From positions 1-50,150 of the forward strand of contig JAHECW010000016.1 of assembly GCA_024641545.1 (NCBI GenBank): a stretch of 50,150 bases of DNA. The letters run 5' to 3'. This DNA comes from Acidobacteriota bacterium (GTDB taxonomy: Bacteria; Acidobacteriota; Thermoanaerobaculia; Thermoanaerobaculales; Sulfomarinibacteraceae). The position numbers and the translations under genes are program-made. The notes under the pieces are model-generated. The model saw nothing but the letters and a program-made list of their open reading frames with translations, was not told where the DNA came from and searched no databases. Shown piece by piece: positions 16,295 to 24,853 of this stretch (position 1 is its first letter; every line of letters begins with the position of its first letter).

Positions 16295-17892
16295 CCGAGC
16301 CATCCTCCGCCACGACTCTCCTCGAGAGTCTGGAGGCTCGGGCGCGCACCGCCCCGGCCATGGAGGCCATTCGCTTCGAGGGACGGTCCATGACCTTCGG
16401 TCGGCTGTGGCGCGATATCGACGGGGTCGCGTCCACCCTCATCGAACGGGGGCTGGAACCCGGGGACCGGGTCGTCCTGGTCTTTCCCAACGGCCTGGAC
16501 TTCTTTGCCGCCTTCTTCGGCGTTCAACGCGCCGGGGGGGTGGCGGTGCCGATCTTCCCCGACTCGGGATTCGAGCGGGTCACCGACATCGCCTCGCACT
16601 GCGGCGCCGCGGCGGTGATGACCTCAGCTCTCCTGCCGGAGGACAAGCGGAACCGGATCGCTGGTCTCGGCGCCGCCACCGGCCTCACCGTCCTGTCACC
16701 GGCCGACTGTTCCGCAACCCCGACGACTGCCGACCTCCCGGTGCCGGATCCCAGGCAACTGGCCTATCTCCAGTACACCTCGGGCTCGACCGGCAACCCC
16801 AAGGGCGTCGAGCTCACCCACGGCGATCTCGTGACCAACATCCACCAGATGATCTCGGGTTTCGAGATCACCGATGACGACGTCTTCGTCAGTTGGTTGC
16901 CGGTGTCGCACGACATGGGTTTGATTCTGATGACCTTGACACCGCTGCTGCTTGCCGCCCGGATGGTGCTCATGCCGACCTCGGTCGGGAGCATCCGGCG
17001 ATGGATGACGGCCATTGCCGAGCACCGGGGGACGTTTACCGCAGCGCCCGATTTCGCGTACCGCATCGCCCTGCGCACCGCACCGAAGACCGGCGCCCTC
17101 GACCTGGGCTGTCTCCGGGTCGCCCTCAACGCGGCGGAGCCGGTTCGGGCCGGAACCGTCACCGCCTTCGAATCGCGCTTCGGACTCGACCCCACCATCG
17201 TTCCCGCGTACGGCCTCGCCGAAGCGACGGTGGGGGTGGCCGGACGACGACCCGGCGCTCCGATCAAGATCGACGGCCGTGGGCTGGTATCGGTGGGAAA
17301 ACCGTTCCCCGGGGTGGAGCTCGAGATCCACGGCGACGGCGGCCTGGTCGAGCGCGGCGGGATCGGCGAAATCGTGGTCCGCAGCCCGGCCGCGACCAGC
17401 GGCTACTTCCGCAACCCGGAAGCGACCGCGGAGCTGCTCGACGCCGAGGGCGGCATCCGCACCGGAGACATGGGTTATCTCGACGACGACGGCGAACTCA
17501 CCATCGTTGGGCGCAAGAAGAGCATCATCATCCAGGCCGGTCGGACCATCGCCCCGCAGGAGATCGAAGAGACGGTGGACGAGCTCGACTTCGTCCGGAG
17601 ATCAGCGGCCGTCGGAATCGACCGCGGCGGTCCTGAGGGGGAGCAGGCGTGGGTCTTCGTCGAGCTCAGACCAGCCGACGAGGCCAGACCCGAACGCCAC
17701 CCCGAGATGGTGGTCGAGGTGGTTCGAGCGATCCGCAACCGGCTCGGCCGGCGCCCCGGACGGGTCTATCTCCTGGGTGCGCGGACCATCCCGACGACCC
17801 ACAACGGCAAGGTCCGGCACCTGAACCTCCGTGATGAGTACCTCGCGGGTACTCTCCGGGCCGACGGCCGGATCGTCTACCCTGAGCACTGA
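16291..17892 (+). CDS. Fatty acyl-AMP ligase (ANL superfamily)
   Basis: 533 aa. Adenylate-forming motifs in order: P-loop YTSGSTGNPKG (162-172), SWLPVSHDMGLI (201-212), a motif typical of fatty acyl-AMP ligases, PAYGLAEATVGV, RTGDMGYLDDDGEL and GRKKSIIIQAGRTI, then the C-terminal THNGKVRH with the catalytic Lys. FAALs activate fatty acids with ATP and load them on an ACP rather than CoA, and the preceding ACP gene supports this. Start is TTG 16291 within the TTGA overlap. A classical FAAL-specific insertion is not obvious by eye, so an acyl-CoA ligase cannot be fully excluded. Confidence 0.87.
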   Translation: MTEPSSATTLLESLEARARTAPAMEAIRFEGRSMTFGRLWRDIDGVASTLIERGLEPGDRVVLVFPNGLDFFAAFFGVQRAGGVAVPIFPDSGFERVTDIASHCGAAAVMTSALLPEDKRNRIAGLGAATGLTVLSPADCSATPTTADLPVPDPRQLAYLQYTSGSTGNPKGVELTHGDLVTNIHQMISGFEITDDDVFVSWLPVSHDMGLILMTLTPLLLAARMVLMPTSVGSIRRWMTAIAEHRGTFTAAPDFAYRIALRTAPKTGALDLGCLRVALNAAEPVRAGTVTAFESRFGLDPTIVPAYGLAEATVGVAGRRPGAPIKIDGRGLVSVGKPFPGVELEIHGDGGLVERGGIGEIVVRSPAATSGYFRNPEATAELLDAEGGIRTGDMGYLDDDGELTIVGRKKSIIIQAGRTIAPQEIEETVDELDFVRRSAAVGIDRGGPEGEQAWVFVELRPADEARPERHPEMVVEVVRAIRNRLGRRPGRVYLLGARTIPTTHNGKVRHLNLRDEYLAGTLRADGRIVYPEH

Positions 17893-17897
17893 CGCTC

Positions 17898-19496
17898 ATG
17901 AGGATCTTCTTTCGTTTGTTCGGCCTTTTCGCCGTCCTCGTTCGGCACGGCGTCGGCCACGTCTTCCGCCGGCCTCGGGGGACCGACGGCCCGACCCGTC
18001 TTCGGATGATCCTGGAGGACGCCGGCGGCACCTGGCTCAAGTTCGGACAGGTGCTCTCCCTGCAACCCGATGTCCTGCCGCGCGAATACTGCAGCGCCCT
18101 CTTCGATCTGCTCGATCGGGTGCCTCCCTTCGAGCTCGCCGAGGTGGAGAGGGTGTTTCGCGAAGAGTTGGGCCGCCGACCGAACGAGATCTTCGACGAC
18201 TTCGACCCGGTCCCGCTGGCTTCGGCCTCCATCGGCCAGGTCCACGTCGCCGGCCTCGGTGGCCGCCGGTTCGCCGTCAAGGTGCAGCGGCCGGACGTCG
18301 ATCGGAGCTTCGAGGCCGACCTGAGACTCATGCTGTCCCTCAAGAACCTGATCACCCGGCTGCGGCTCGGTCGGTTCTACTGGCTGGGCCGGGCGATCGG
18401 CGAGTTTGTCGATTGGACCCGCGAAGAGCTCGACTACCGAACCGAGGCCCGGTTCATGGTCGCCCTCGGCCACAACGCGAGGAACAACCCGCGCGAGGCG
18501 ATCCCCGGCCTCCACCGCGAACTCTCGACATCCCGGGTCCTGGTCGCCGATCTCCTCGACGGACCCGTCCTCGTCGACTATCTACGGGCCATCGAAGCCG
18601 GTCGCCGCGAGGCTTTCGAGACCGAGCATCTCGACGCCACCTTCGACCGCGAGGAACTGGCGCGGAACATCGTCCGCAACTTCGTCCGCGATGCCTTCCA
18701 CTTCGGCCTCTTCCACGCCGACCTCCACCCCGCCAATCTCCTGATCCTCGGCAACAGCGTCGTCGGCTATGTCGATTTCGGCATCACCGGTTCACTCTCC
18801 GCCTTCGCCCGCCGCGCCATCGTGGCCCTCACCCTCGCGCTTGCCCGCGCCGATCTCGACGCCATGATGCGGCACTATTTCCACCTGACCACGGTAACCG
18901 AGGAGTCCGACGTCGCCGCCTTCCGGCGTGGTTTGGCCGACCTCCTCTCCTCGTGGTTCGACCTCGACCGCGACCACCCGGTGCAGCGCGAGAGCTTCAC
19001 CCGAATCATGTTGGATATCCTCGCCCTCGGTCGACGAACCGAACTCGTCCCGGCGCCGGACACCATCCGCTATCTCCGCTCGGTGATCACCGTCGAGGGC
19101 CTCATCACCCAGTTTGAACCCGACTTCGACGTCGGCGGCTACCTCGAGCGGGTGTGCGAGGAGGAGCTCCGGTCGCAGGAGTGGAGTGATTGGCTGTCGC
19201 CGGCAACCCTGGCCGAATTGGCGGCCGGCGGGATGAGAGCGCTCGGTGGGGCGCCGGCCATCATCGCGGACAGCCTGCGCCGCAACGACCGGGCCGAAAG
19301 CTCGGACGAAAAACCGGAAGCCGACGGCGAGGCTCGGCAGGTCCTGCAATGGGGCCTGGTCTCGCTCGCCAGCGCGGCGGTCGCGGTTCTCGGCGGCGGC
19401 GAGGCGGCGTTGGGAATCAACCTGTTCACCGCCGGAACGGCGGCCAGCCTCGCCGCTGCTACAATGTTCGTACGCACCGTTCGCCACATACGGTGA
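17898..19496 (+). CDS. UbiB/ABC1/AarF-family atypical kinase
   Basis: 532 aa with all family motifs: KxGQ as LKFGQ (47-51), Ala-rich loop ASASIGQVH (108-116), Lys128 in FAVKVQRP, the E-x-D motif in EELDYRTEA, catalytic HADLHPAN (273-280) and DFG in YVDFG (293-295). Two hydrophobic helices at the C-terminus (LVSLASAAVAVLGGG, AGTAASLAAATMF) anchor it in the membrane, as in UbiB. The family uses ATPase activity to help isoprenoid or other lipid handling, classically ubiquinone. Here no quinone genes adjoin; it sits 5 bp after the acyl-AMP ligase and before a phasin-like gene, suggesting service to the encoded lipid. Start ATG 17898 with a weak ribosome-binding site, consistent with coupling. Confidence 0.92.
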   Translation: MRIFFRLFGLFAVLVRHGVGHVFRRPRGTDGPTRLRMILEDAGGTWLKFGQVLSLQPDVLPREYCSALFDLLDRVPPFELAEVERVFREELGRRPNEIFDDFDPVPLASASIGQVHVAGLGGRRFAVKVQRPDVDRSFEADLRLMLSLKNLITRLRLGRFYWLGRAIGEFVDWTREELDYRTEARFMVALGHNARNNPREAIPGLHRELSTSRVLVADLLDGPVLVDYLRAIEAGRREAFETEHLDATFDREELARNIVRNFVRDAFHFGLFHADLHPANLLILGNSVVGYVDFGITGSLSAFARRAIVALTLALARADLDAMMRHYFHLTTVTEESDVAAFRRGLADLLSSWFDLDRDHPVQRESFTRIMLDILALGRRTELVPAPDTIRYLRSVITVEGLITQFEPDFDVGGYLERVCEEELRSQEWSDWLSPATLAELAAGGMRALGGAPAIIADSLRRNDRAESSDEKPEADGEARQVLQWGLVSLASAAVAVLGGGEAALGINLFTAGTAASLAAATMFVRTVRHIR

Positions 19497-19506
19497 GGAG
19501 GTGAGA

Positions 19507-19899
19507 ATGCGCGACCTGACCAAGAGCTTTGCTTCGTTTTCGTGGGCCATGACCCTGTTCGGCCTCGATCAGCTCCGGCACCTCGTCGCCGACGACGACT
19601 CGGGCGAGCGCCGGGTCCGGATCGGTCGCGATCTCGATGCGGTGACCACCGCCGCCAAGGGACGCCTCAGCGAGCGCAACGCGTCGATGTTCGACGCCGG
19701 TCAAACGCTGCAGAACGACATGGTCGACCTCACCTTCGACATCTTCCGCGGTGAGGAGCTCAAGCCGCGCAAGATCCTCGACCGGGCGGCCGACTTCGTC
19801 GAAGAATCGGCGGACACCCTGCGCGATCTGGCCGGCGAGAAGAAGAAGCCGGCCCGCGCCAAGAAGAAGCCGACCCGTGCGGCCTCGGCCACGGCCTGA
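19507..19899 (+). CDS. Small phasin-like protein with Lys/Ala tail
   Basis: 130 aa. The N-terminus FASFSWAMTLFGLDQLRHL is amphipathic and could lie on a lipid surface; the middle is helical; the C-terminus (EKKKPARAKKKPTRAASA) is a basic AKKP-type tail like that of PhaF or histone-H1-like proteins, able to bind nucleic acid or an acidic partner. It could coat a lipid body or membrane patch made by this cluster. ATG 19507 follows the strongest Shine-Dalgarno in the block (GAGGAGGTGA), implying high expression, as expected of a structural protein. Phasin homology is only by general resemblance. Confidence 0.6.
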   Translation: MRDLTKSFASFSWAMTLFGLDQLRHLVADDDSGERRVRIGRDLDAVTTAAKGRLSERNASMFDAGQTLQNDMVDLTFDIFRGEELKPRKILDRAADFVEESADTLRDLAGEKKKPARAKKKPTRAASATA

Positions 19900-19915
19900 C
19901 CGGGTCTGACCGGGG

Positions 19916-21487
19916 ATGTCGCGGCACGGTCGGCTCGAGCGGGTTCGAACCGAGCTCGCGACCAGGAACCTGATCCGCAGCAGACAGCGAAAACCCAACG
20001 AAGGCCTCCGCCTCGCCGGCGTCGGCGAACGAATGGCCGGAGCCCTGCCCGCCATCGGTCCTCTCTTCGCGCTCTTCGGGCGTTACCTCGCGGACCGGAC
20101 CGACTGCCTGCCGCTGCGGGACTGTCGCGACCTCGATCGAATCCGGATCGCGGTCGATCCCACGCCCATGCCCAGGGTCGGTTGGTTGCTTTCGACGCAT
20201 CTCGGCGGCCCGCTCGCCGACCATTTCAGCGCCTTCGACGGGCCGGGACGCACCACGGTACTGCACCAATGGCACGACGCCCGGCTCTGCGACGGCACCG
20301 AGGTGACGGTGAAGCTCGTTCGACCCGAGGCCCGGGCCCTCGTCGACACCGAGCTCGATCTCCTCCCGGTTCTCGAGGAACTCGACATCGCCGGCGAAAC
20401 CCCTCGATCACTGATCGAGGATTTTGTCGTCTGGCTCGACCGACAGCTCGACCTGGGTCAGGAAATTGTCGGCCTCGACCGCTTGGCGGCAGAGGTCGGC
20501 GCCTTCGATGCGTTCGAGGTCCCGACCGTACTGCACGAGCTCTGCGGCCGCGATGTCGCCGTCACCCACCGCGCCGGCGGCTCGCCGCTCGGCGAGTTGG
20601 CCGCCGCCCCCGGCAATCCCCGACCGACGCTCGCCCGCCGCATGTGCCAGGCCTGGTTGCAGCAGTCGCTCCTCGAGGGCAGCTGCCCCGAGGGCCCCCT
20701 TGCGGATCATCTCCGGCCCGTGACCGACGAGCGATTCGCGATCACCGGCGGGCTCGTCACGACCCTCGATCCACGCTGGCGCCGTCACCTCATCGACGCC
20801 ATCATCGCCACCGCGCGAGACGATCCGGATCGCGCATGCGACGCGCTTCTGGCCGAATGCACCGAGCTCGACGGCGCCGCCGATGCACTCCGGGTCCGGT
20901 CCGAACTCCGGCAGGCCGAGACCTTCCGCTCGGGCGGCTGGACCGACGACTATGCCGGCCGTCGGATCGCCGACAGTCTTTTTGTCTACTGGCGCACGCT
21001 GAGAGAGATGGGTTACCGACCCAAGGGCCACGCAGTCGCGTTTATCCGCGGTTTCTCCGAACTCGAGGCGGCGGCACGGTCCCTGGCGCCCGGCACCGAT
21101 GCCCTGGCCGGCGCCATCGACGACTTCAGGCTGGTCGCGGCCGCGGTCTCGGTTCGGGAGCACCTCGGTTCAGCGGCCCTGATCCGCGCCGTCGAAGAGC
21201 TGACGCCGGTCATCGGCGAGGTTCTCGAAGATCCGGACCGCCTGACCCGCCGTTTCCTGACCTCAACCGAGGATCGCGGGGCCGCCCCCTCGGCACGGGC
21301 GAAACGCGCCGCTTCGTGGCAGATCTTCACCGGCGCGATGGCGGTGCTCGCGGCGGCCACGATCCTCGGTGTCACCGCCGTTCGGTCCCACCCCGGACAG
21401 AGCTGGATCGAGTGGACCGTGGCGCTCGGATTCGTCGCGGCCGCAGCGGGGATCTTCAGGCTCGTCGGTGGCGGCACCGCCAGGTAA
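19916..21487 (+). CDS. UbiB-fold pseudokinase with C-terminal membrane helices
   Basis: 523 aa. It aligns by eye with the UbiB kinase encoded two genes upstream: GPLFALFGRYLADRTDCLP matches the KxGQ helix, DGTEVTVKLVRPEARALVDTELDLL the Lys strand, and the following LIEDFVVWLDRQLDLGQE and VPTVLHELCGRDV segments also fit. The catalytic parts are lost: KFGQ is LFGR (53-56), the Ala-rich loop is absent, HADLHPAN is replaced around 253-264 (LLEGSCPEGPLA), and DFG is missing near 280-285 (LVTTLD). Only Lys133 remains. Two C-terminal transmembrane helices are kept. It probably pairs with or regulates the active kinase, or binds lipid without phosphotransfer. Start ATG 19916 has a poor Shine-Dalgarno. 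Confidence 0.78.
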   Translation: MSRHGRLERVRTELATRNLIRSRQRKPNEGLRLAGVGERMAGALPAIGPLFALFGRYLADRTDCLPLRDCRDLDRIRIAVDPTPMPRVGWLLSTHLGGPLADHFSAFDGPGRTTVLHQWHDARLCDGTEVTVKLVRPEARALVDTELDLLPVLEELDIAGETPRSLIEDFVVWLDRQLDLGQEIVGLDRLAAEVGAFDAFEVPTVLHELCGRDVAVTHRAGGSPLGELAAAPGNPRPTLARRMCQAWLQQSLLEGSCPEGPLADHLRPVTDERFAITGGLVTTLDPRWRRHLIDAIIATARDDPDRACDALLAECTELDGAADALRVRSELRQAETFRSGGWTDDYAGRRIADSLFVYWRTLREMGYRPKGHAVAFIRGFSELEAAARSLAPGTDALAGAIDDFRLVAAAVSVREHLGSAALIRAVEELTPVIGEVLEDPDRLTRRFLTSTEDRGAAPSARAKRAASWQIFTGAMAVLAAATILGVTAVRSHPGQSWIEWTVALGFVAAAAGIFRLVGGGTAR

Positions 21488-21499
21488 GATGTGGTGACG

Positions 21500-22315
21500 A
21501 TGACCGACACCGACCCGAACCTCGACCCGGAAGATTTCCTCGCCCGGGCGCCGCTCTTCGCCCGCCTCGAGCGCCGGAGCCTGCGCAAGCTCGCCGCGCT
21601 GTGCGTCCCCCGTGATTTCGAACCCGGCGCGGTGGTGATCTCCGAGGGCGACAACGGCCTCGGACTCTTCGTCATCGTCTCCGGGACCGTGGAAATCACC
21701 AAACGGTCCGGGGACGACATTCTCCGGCTCGCGATGATGAAGCGCGGCGATCTGCTCGGCGAGATGGCCCTGATCGACGATCAGCCGCGGTCGGCCAGCG
21801 CCGTCGCGCTGGAGCCCACCCGGTGCCTGCTGATCACCCGCAACAGCTTTCAGACCCTGACCCGTAAGGACCCCGAGATCGCCTGGTGCCTGCTGCCCAC
21901 CCTCGCCGAGCGGATTCGCGATCTCCAGCAGCGGATGATTGCGACCGGCGCCATCGCCTCGCAATCCGTGGATGCATCCGAACCGATCCCCGATTCACCA
22001 CCGTCGTCCGGCGACTTTTCGATGACCGACGAGGACGACCGGGATCCCCTCCTCAGTCTGGCCCGCGGTCAGTACGCACTCGCGATCGCTGCGGCGGCCG
22101 GTCTGCGCGGGGTCGCGACGGCGTTCGAACGCTTTCTGACCAAGCTCGGCGATTCATCGAAGGTCGATGAGGCGGAGAACGTTCAGGCGGTTGTGCGCGA
22201 ACTGCCGACGAGCCTGTTCGCGGCCGCCGCCGCCGGATTCGAAACCACCGAACGACTCCCCGAGCAGCTCCTCGAACGCTACCGGCGATACCGCGACAGC
22301 GGGGAGGAGCGGTGA
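21500..22315 (+). CDS. Cyclic nucleotide-binding domain protein without DNA-binding domain
   Basis: 271 aa. Residues of about 15-135 form a cNMP-binding beta-barrel: FARLERRSLRKLAALC, FEPGAVVISEGDNGLGLFVIVSG and the phosphate-binding cassette GDLLGEMALIDDQPRSASAVA, with the Gly-Glu and Arg positions that contact the cyclic phosphate. No helix-turn-helix follows; instead there is an acidic linker and an Ala-rich helical C-terminus (QYALAIAAAAGLRGVATAFERFL). It is therefore a soluble sensor rather than a CRP-type regulator, and may gate the lipid machinery. ATG 21500 is chosen over GTG 21491; neither has a strong Shine-Dalgarno. Overlaps the next gene as GTGA. Confidence 0.82.
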   Translation: MTDTDPNLDPEDFLARAPLFARLERRSLRKLAALCVPRDFEPGAVVISEGDNGLGLFVIVSGTVEITKRSGDDILRLAMMKRGDLLGEMALIDDQPRSASAVALEPTRCLLITRNSFQTLTRKDPEIAWCLLPTLAERIRDLQQRMIATGAIASQSVDASEPIPDSPPSSGDFSMTDEDDRDPLLSLARGQYALAIAAAAGLRGVATAFERFLTKLGDSSKVDEAENVQAVVRELPTSLFAAAAAGFETTERLPEQLLERYRRYRDSGEER

Positions 22316-22842
22316 TCCGCCGCGCCGCCGTTTCGGTCCCCATCACCGCCACCCGGGCGGCGGCGTGGTCCCTGCTGACCGACCACGAACAGTCGGCCTC
22401 CTGGCTGCCCCGGGTGACCGCGGTCCGGGTGCTGACGACGGAGGGCGATGTCTCGGTCATCGAGCTGATCGCGAACGGCGAGCCGCTGGTGCTCGAGGTG
22501 GTGGCATCACCACCCAACGGTGCGCGATTCGAGCAGGTGGACAGGAGCGACGCGGACGGCATTTCCGGCGGCTGGAACCTCCGCGACGATGCCGGCGAAG
22601 GCCTCGTGCTCGACGCCGAAATCAGGGTTCCGACGCCGCTGTTCGCGTTCGCCGCCGGCCGGCGGCTCCGCACCGCCCTCGAAGACGCGGCCGCGATCAT
22701 CGCGTCCCAACTCAGGCGTCCGCCGACGGCCCAGCTCGCGACCTACCGCCGCGTCCTCGCGGTGATTCGTCGCGGCAATGTCATCGAGGCGCACATCGGC
22801 GACGACATCGTTGAGCTGCTCCGCATCGGGGGTGAGGAGTGA
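22312..22842 (+). CDS. SRPBCC/START-like protein A
   Basis: 176 aa. The beginning (AAVSVPITATRAAAWSLLTDHEQSASWLPRV) is the typical first strand and helix pair of the START/Bet v1 helix-grip fold, followed by antiparallel strands. Such proteins hold hydrophobic ligands in an internal cavity. The C-terminal extension (QLATYRRVLAVIRRGNVIEAHIGDDIVELLRIG) is outside the usual fold. Start GTG 22312 within a GTGA overlap, behind GGGGAGGAG. Likely to carry or present a lipid intermediate together with the following homologue. Confidence 0.75.
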   Translation: MIRRAAVSVPITATRAAAWSLLTDHEQSASWLPRVTAVRVLTTEGDVSVIELIANGEPLVLEVVASPPNGARFEQVDRSDADGISGGWNLRDDAGEGLVLDAEIRVPTPLFAFAAGRRLRTALEDAAAIIASQLRRPPTAQLATYRRVLAVIRRGNVIEAHIGDDIVELLRIGGEE

Positions 22843-23393
22843 TCCGCAAGTTCGGCCGCCTCGATGCCCCGCCGGAGCTGGTGCGATCGATCTTCATCGA
22901 CGCCGAGGCCTGGCCCGCCTGGCAGGCGGGGGTGGCACGTTCGACCGTCCTCAACCGTGCCGAAACAGCGCTCGAAGTGGAGGTCGACGGTCGTTTCATG
23001 GGCCAGCGGATGCACGGGGTCTTCGACTGCCGAATCGAAGCCGACGGCTTTGTCCAACACCAGCGCACCGGTTGGCTCAAACGGTGGGACACCCACTGGC
23101 GATTCATGACCCCGCCCGACGGCCGCGGCACGACCCTGGTCTGCGAGCTCGAGATCGACGCCGGTCTCGTCGGTTCCTTCGTCCCGAAGGGCTTCCTGCG
23201 GCGATTCGTCGACCGGGCCTTTTCGGAGACCCTCGACAACCTCAATGCGCGCGCCGTCGAGATCACCGCGCCGGCGATACCCGCTCCGGCCCCCGCCGGC
23301 GACGCCGTCACCCTGCTCGAGGTCTTCGAGACCCCGATCGGCTACGAACTCCTCGCCGGCGGCCGCCGCATCAGCCTCGAATCCAAGGACTGA
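22839..23393 (+). CDS. SRPBCC/START-like protein B
   Basis: 184 aa, again a helix-grip start: FGRLDAPPELVRSIFIDAEAWPAWQAGV, then strands including LEVEVDGRFMGQRMHGVFD and a long C-terminal helix (FLRRFVDRAFSETLDNLNARAVE) as in polyketide cyclase/CoxG-like proteins. An extra C-terminal strand region (VTLLEVFETPIGYELLAGGRRISLES) follows. Coupled to protein A by a GTGA overlap. Last gene of the plus-strand block; it runs toward the convergent tolC gene with a 33-bp gap and no obvious terminator. Confidence 0.75.
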   Translation: MIRKFGRLDAPPELVRSIFIDAEAWPAWQAGVARSTVLNRAETALEVEVDGRFMGQRMHGVFDCRIEADGFVQHQRTGWLKRWDTHWRFMTPPDGRGTTLVCELEIDAGLVGSFVPKGFLRRFVDRAFSETLDNLNARAVEITAPAIPAPAPAGDAVTLLEVFETPIGYELLAGGRRISLESKD

Positions 23394-23426
23394 AACGCCG
23401 GAGCGCAGCGAGTTCGGTTCCCCGTC

Positions 23427-24731
23427 TCAATCCCCCACCAACCGGAGGATCTCGGCCTCGGCCATTCGAGCCTCGAACTGGGCGCCGAAGAGATCGAGCT
23501 CGGCCTTGGATAGTGCGTCATGGCGATCGAGAAGCTCGCTGAAGGTGACCAGTTGCTCGCGGAAGGCGCTCTGGGTCACCCGGTAGTTCTCGGCCTGGAA
23601 CTCGAGGTTCAGACGGGCGACCTCGATCGCCGCCAGCGCCACCTCGAGTTGCCCGAACCGGGTTTCGACCTCCAGCCCGACGCGGTCGACCGCCCCACGC
23701 CGCAGCTCGGCGGCCTGCCGGCTTCGGGCTTCGGCGACGCGCTTCGACGCCCGGCCCGCTTTGATGTCCTGGAGGAACGGGATCGCCAGGTTGATCGACG
23801 CTGCGGCGTAGTCGCCCTTGAAAAACAGGTCGTTGTCGATCCACGAGTAGAGACCCACCAGCTCGAGCTTGGGACGGCCCAGCGCTCGCGCCACGCCGAC
23901 GGCGGCCTCGGCATGATCCGTCATCAGCTTCGCCTGCTCGACGGCCGGACCGGTCGCAACCGCCCGGCTCAGGGCCTCGGTTTCGGGAAGCAGATCGAGG
24001 GGCGGATCGAGGTCGGTCGTGAGCCGGAACTCCTCCCCGCTCGGCGACCCGATCAGCACTCCAAGCTTCCGGTGCGCGAGACCGAGTGCCTTCCCGGCCT
24101 CGAGCAGGGCGAGCTCGTCGGCGGCGAGCTTGCCCCGGGCACCGAGCAGTTCGACCGCGAGCGCCTCCTGCTCGGCATGCCGCGCGCGGACGGTCTCGAG
24201 ACCGTCTCGTGACCTCTCGACGCTGCGACCGGCGACCTCCAGCCGGTGCTCGGCGAGCACTGCCTCGTAGTAGGTCCGCGTCACCTGGGATTCGATCTCG
24301 AGCCGGTGCTCGCGCAGGGTCTGCCCGGCGACCTGGCGCTCGACCTTGCGGAGGCGCTTCTCGGCGCCGATGGCGCCGCCTGCATAGAGCACCTGTTTGA
24401 GTTCGAGGTTGGCCATCTTGTTGGTGTCGTATTCGCCCACCGGAACCACCCCGTCGCCCGGTGCGCCGGGGATGAAGCGGCCGTAGAGCACGTCGCCGCT
24501 GAAGGTGCCGTAACTGCCCGCGGCGGAAAGCGTCGGCCAGAAACGCGCCGAAGCGAGCTTGACCCCTGCCTCGGCCGCCTCGACCTCCGCGGTTGCCGCA
24601 CCGATGACCGGGTTGCTTTCGACCGCCAGCTGCAACGCTTCCTCGAGGGAGAGGTCCTCGGCCCCCGAACCCCCCGCCGATGCAAGCGCCACGCCGATCG
24701 ACAGGATCATCACCAATGGAACTCGACGCAT
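23427..24731 (-). CDS. TolC-family outer-membrane efflux protein
   Basis: 434 aa with a signal peptide (RRVPLVMILSIGVALASAGGSGA) and the two repeated OEP domains: LSLEEALQLAVESNPVIGAATAEVEAAEAGVKLA opening the first, and long coiled-coil helices later (VGVARALGRPKLEL, AIEVARLNLEFQAENYRVTQSAFREQLVTFSELLDRHDAL). Trimers form the outer-membrane channel and periplasmic tunnel of tripartite pumps. ATG 24731 is taken because GAAAGGAG lies nine bases upstream and the signal peptide begins there; an in-frame upstream start adds 14 charged residues. Divergent from the RND pump gene by 122 bp, sharing its regulatory region. Confidence 0.9.
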   Translation of the reverse strand: MRRVPLVMILSIGVALASAGGSGAEDLSLEEALQLAVESNPVIGAATAEVEAAEAGVKLASARFWPTLSAAGSYGTFSGDVLYGRFIPGAPGDGVVPVGEYDTNKMANLELKQVLYAGGAIGAEKRLRKVERQVAGQTLREHRLEIESQVTRTYYEAVLAEHRLEVAGRSVERSRDGLETVRARHAEQEALAVELLGARGKLAADELALLEAGKALGLAHRKLGVLIGSPSGEEFRLTTDLDPPLDLLPETEALSRAVATGPAVEQAKLMTDHAEAAVGVARALGRPKLELVGLYSWIDNDLFFKGDYAAASINLAIPFLQDIKAGRASKRVAEARSRQAAELRRGAVDRVGLEVETRFGQLEVALAAIEVARLNLEFQAENYRVTQSAFREQLVTFSELLDRHDALSKAELDLFGAQFEARMAEAEILRLVGD

Positions 24732-24762
24732 GACCACACACTCCTTTCGGAAAAGCGACCCC

Positions 24763-24793
24763 TTGTCATCCATAGTATTCTCTAGGCTGACAA
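24763..24793. promoter_or_regulatory. Inverted repeat between divergent tolC and RND genes
   Basis: TTGTCA (24763-24768) and its complement TGACAA (24788-24793), 19 bases apart, centred in the most AT-rich part of the 122-bp gap. It could be a repressor half-site pair controlling both pump genes. Each arm also resembles a -35 box, but no matching -10 at good spacing is seen. Weak evidence. Confidence 0.3.
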
Positions 24794-24853
24794 CATGATG
24801 CCAGATTCACCCGAGCAACGGATGCGCCGCGACGGCAGACGGCGGAGAAGCTG

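Noticed and set aside
17898-19496. UbiB kinase taken as a ubiquinone biosynthesis gene
   Set aside because: No quinone genes are nearby and the operon context is acyl activation and lipid binding; the family name alone does not prove that role.
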